25,509 nt of DNA from positions 1 through 25,509 of IMG/VR virus record IMGVR_UViG_3300008114_000499; one strand, 5' to 3'. Shown here in pieces: positions 24,401 to 25,509 of the stretch. The stretch is from a virus. A model generated the notes under the pieces. The model was not told the DNA's origin and searched no databases. It saw nothing but the letters and a program-made list of their open reading frames with translations. Each line of letters opens with the position of its first letter. The stretch's first letter is position 1. The translations under genes and the position numbers were made by a program.

Positions 24401-25509
24401 GCCGAATTTGATGAGACAATTTTAAGAGCTGATGAAATGCCGAAGAAGCTTACTAGAATATTAACTAAGAAACTTTGGCCAAATGATACAACTTATATTG
24501 AGTTGTCAACAGATTCAGCAATTAAAGTTAGAGATATCAATGGTGATAAGCAGACTAACAGATTTACTAAAATCGATGACTATGTTACAACATATAAGGG
24601 TATCATATTGAAAGGATTCAGAATTAGAGAGGCTTCTCTACCTGATGGAACTGATACTAGATTGAATGAAATCTTAGCTGTTGTTAATAAAGGAACTACT
24701 CTATTCAAAGCTTTGACAAATAAAGAAGCATTCGACTTTAGATATTTGGTTGATTCATTTGGATTAGGATTATCAGCAGATTCAAAACAACAATTAGTTG
24801 ATATTTGTGGTGATCGTTTAGATGCTTTTGGTATCATAAACATGCCATCTTTGAAGCAATTCAAAAACTCTTCAAACCCATCGTTTAAGGACGATTCTGG
24901 AAATGTACAACTTGAATATGTGGCTCTTGGTGCAAACCCTGAAGCAAATCCAAGTTTCTTGTACTCATTTGGTAAGGGAGTTGGTGTAACTACAGTAGGA
25001 TATTTCTTACCATACGTTACAATCGATGATAATGGTAGAAACATAGATGTACCACCAGCACCATTTGTTGGATTGACCTTTATGAGAAAGCACAAGAGCA
25101 CTACAACAAGTGTAACTCCTTGGACTATCGCTGCGGGTGTTAATAACGGTAGAATAAATGGAATACTTGACCTAGAACAAATCTTCACTCCATCTGATTT
25201 GGAATATTTGAACCAAGCTCAGATGAACCCTCTTACATTTAAGAGAAACAGAGGATTTATAATTGAGACTGAAAATACAGCTCAAGTTCTTGTTAAGTCA
25301 GCTCTTTCATTAATACACGTTAGAGAAGTATTGATTGAACTCGAAAGAGAACTTTCAAGAATGTTGTTAGACTTCCAATGGACAGTCAACTCACCTGAGA
25401 CTAGATCTCAAATCAAGTTGGCGGCTGACGTAATTTGTGAAAAGTATGTTGCTCAAAATGGTTTATTCAACTACTTCAACAAGATTGACGAGGAAAATAA
25501 CACTCTTGA
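21410..25509 (+). CDS. Contractile tail sheath protein (gp18-like), 3' partial
   Basis: The frame is open from ATG 21410 to the window edge: 1366 codons and no stop. The N-terminus IGKYKRPGIFIEEIDKTIV followed by VVGFSRKGPVN is the standard start of phage sheath proteins. The C-terminal part from about residue 1053 (KGIILKGFRIREASL to NQAQMNPLTFKRNRGFIIET, then SLIHVREVLIELERELSRML) is the conserved sheath core, including the C-terminal helix and strand that link subunits. T4 gp18 has 659 residues; the excess lies between about residues 300 and 1050, in Thr/Ser/Gly-rich beta segments, probably extra domains on the tail surface. The leader is A-rich without Shine-Dalgarno. Only a few residues are probably missing at the right edge. 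Confidence 0.92.
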   Translation, partial: MAIQIGKYKRPGIFIEEIDKTIVTSPPVDTVFSNLVVGFSRKGPVNSAILLNNLSDLENTFGSIDRGLERRGSFFHRTITKMLEAGPIYGMNLLVTDDTLDTVEYQSLSATTFKNNDIERIDSYRKFFDTTGFWKRDPEAFVDLTRSNPGYAGRVLNLTNLGDKYMTVFVIKSKVSGFDRSMLEWYGSKEKLPPYVYPTDLASDYLVDVVAVGGDWSNYSELSVDPRWTLYFAEDGLKKNQLSAFANDRNVTLLGYYEGVSLIPYFRDLNGRNIFIESVINKDTDKTGLFCAFNNEIFETDYPTGLVDLIGNSLVGDNLLSNPPSSEATYYQSLDANDGLADGELSIKFLSYEEQITETIAITNKVLDRPGNVFGLFGTNSTLLSNAGARSAQGGFTHSLNDSGVVRGGVVSGPNDDTNLNYIKWPNRTYWFSEGYVNDLFRSGDLITTSSSVTANYTVDSISDNGYAVIGGSLVSIPSGTQSLELLYTDYPQLPTTSGTQSYNIAYVLDTNGNVQVKKSTVPNTKVTVSANDVVLSWGTVSLYGGRFSGGASATASITDVTVDATTGGGGLAYIPLQFGVDYTLSTTSTLTEVLAEGDILITFLNTNSTPDVKNYEQYRKFKMFNTLLTYINTSNTFKGLVLLDPRTTTTKKPLSEVSFRSFQTGTTVNKSFVMSTGLTSAEIAELVTYGELVFYKIDDEFLIDYIGLETKNTIPVLDGSTASIGVVGKYSSYYTQYDQGNISTGDVFFQNELWEGVEVQFIEGAGITASLDGYNYLMFKVTEGGTYTTQNKSYLANFDTGLAGDQFTDPVYGYQFLVGGTLNKGVFTAKWDAGLAIENGLTLPADATGALGGRAYLIGSYSNGLQEGINTASYSYFAYEVKEVVTDEMVNVDKVYGYNTEFSGSPIYLVNSTDDSGNLTVEFKQSDLSTDSILSSENATVGSALATNGTLFIKSEKGNYKQTLELEYPSGWTPIPNKVLVKRSRYGEVKVGDFLEAEFDETILRADEMPKKLTRILTKKLWPNDTTYIELSTDSAIKVRDINGDKQTNRFTKIDDYVTTYKGIILKGFRIREASLPDGTDTRLNEILAVVNKGTTLFKALTNKEAFDFRYLVDSFGLGLSADSKQQLVDICGDRLDAFGIINMPSLKQFKNSSNPSFKDDSGNVQLEYVALGANPEANPSFLYSFGKGVGVTTVGYFLPYVTIDDNGRNIDVPPAPFVGLTFMRKHKSTTTSVTPWTIAAGVNNGRINGILDLEQIFTPSDLEYLNQAQMNPLTFKRNRGFIIETENTAQVLVKSALSLIHVREVLIELERELSRMLLDFQWTVNSPETRSQIKLAADVICEKYVAQNGLFNYFNKIDEENNTL

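Noticed and set aside
24580-25188. 202-codon minus-strand open frame
   Set aside because: It is antisense to the conserved C-terminal core of the tail sheath; codon composition fits a shadow.

Overview
This window is a piece of a large, AT-rich (roughly 30-35% GC by eye) tailed-phage genome with T4-type (contractile-tail, gp17-type packaging) morphogenesis genes. Three signs point to a host in the Bacteroidota. The clpS gene at 10387-10668 reads like the Bacteroidota type of ClpS. A signal peptide of the form ...SFSQ occurs at 8292. Most genes start with A-rich leaders and no Shine-Dalgarno sequence. The small protein at 16615-17001 also ends in a tail like one common in Bacteroidota proteins. 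No tRNA, CRISPR array or insertion sequence was seen, and no stretch above 300 bases lacks a gene.

Layout. (1) 2-5976, plus strand: the end of a giant repeat-built virion protein (open at the left edge) with a C-terminal S74 intramolecular chaperone domain, then four small colinear genes, one of them a degenerate relative of phage metallopeptidases. (2) 6043-8711, minus strand: an amidoligase-like enzyme, an acidic-tailed protein, and a coupled pair of membrane-anchored coiled-coil proteins that may be spanin-like. (3) 8776-10668, plus strand: a HAD phosphatase-like protein, an unknown protein whose 3' end carries a perfect 62-bp tandem duplication, and ClpS. (4) 10665-14263, minus strand: a protein with LSxDFI repeats, then the large terminase encoded as two separate genes joined only by a split intein. 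(5) 14326-14940, plus strand: a possible small terminase. (6) 14937-17001, minus strand: a HAD-like protein, a hypothetical protein, a GNFxGxW repeat protein and a small protein with a strong terminator. (7) 17152 to the right edge, plus strand: three proteins that may be internal or head proteins, then an unusually large tail sheath gene that runs off the window.

Most striking is the terminase. The N-terminal gene stops 54 residues into an intein that begins exactly inside the Walker A P-loop (GK|T). The C-terminal gene begins with the rest of the intein (149 residues) and carries the P-loop Thr, Walker B and the whole nuclease. The packaging motor should therefore be inactive until protein trans-splicing joins the halves. 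Other notable points are the phage-borne N-degron adaptor ClpS, an amidoligase whose N-terminus resembles a T4-type capsid-targeting tag shared by several other genes here, two exactly phase-locked repeat classes (201 bp and 183 bp) in the S74 protein, and an AT-rich motif close to TTTTAATATATAA repeated upstream of many genes.
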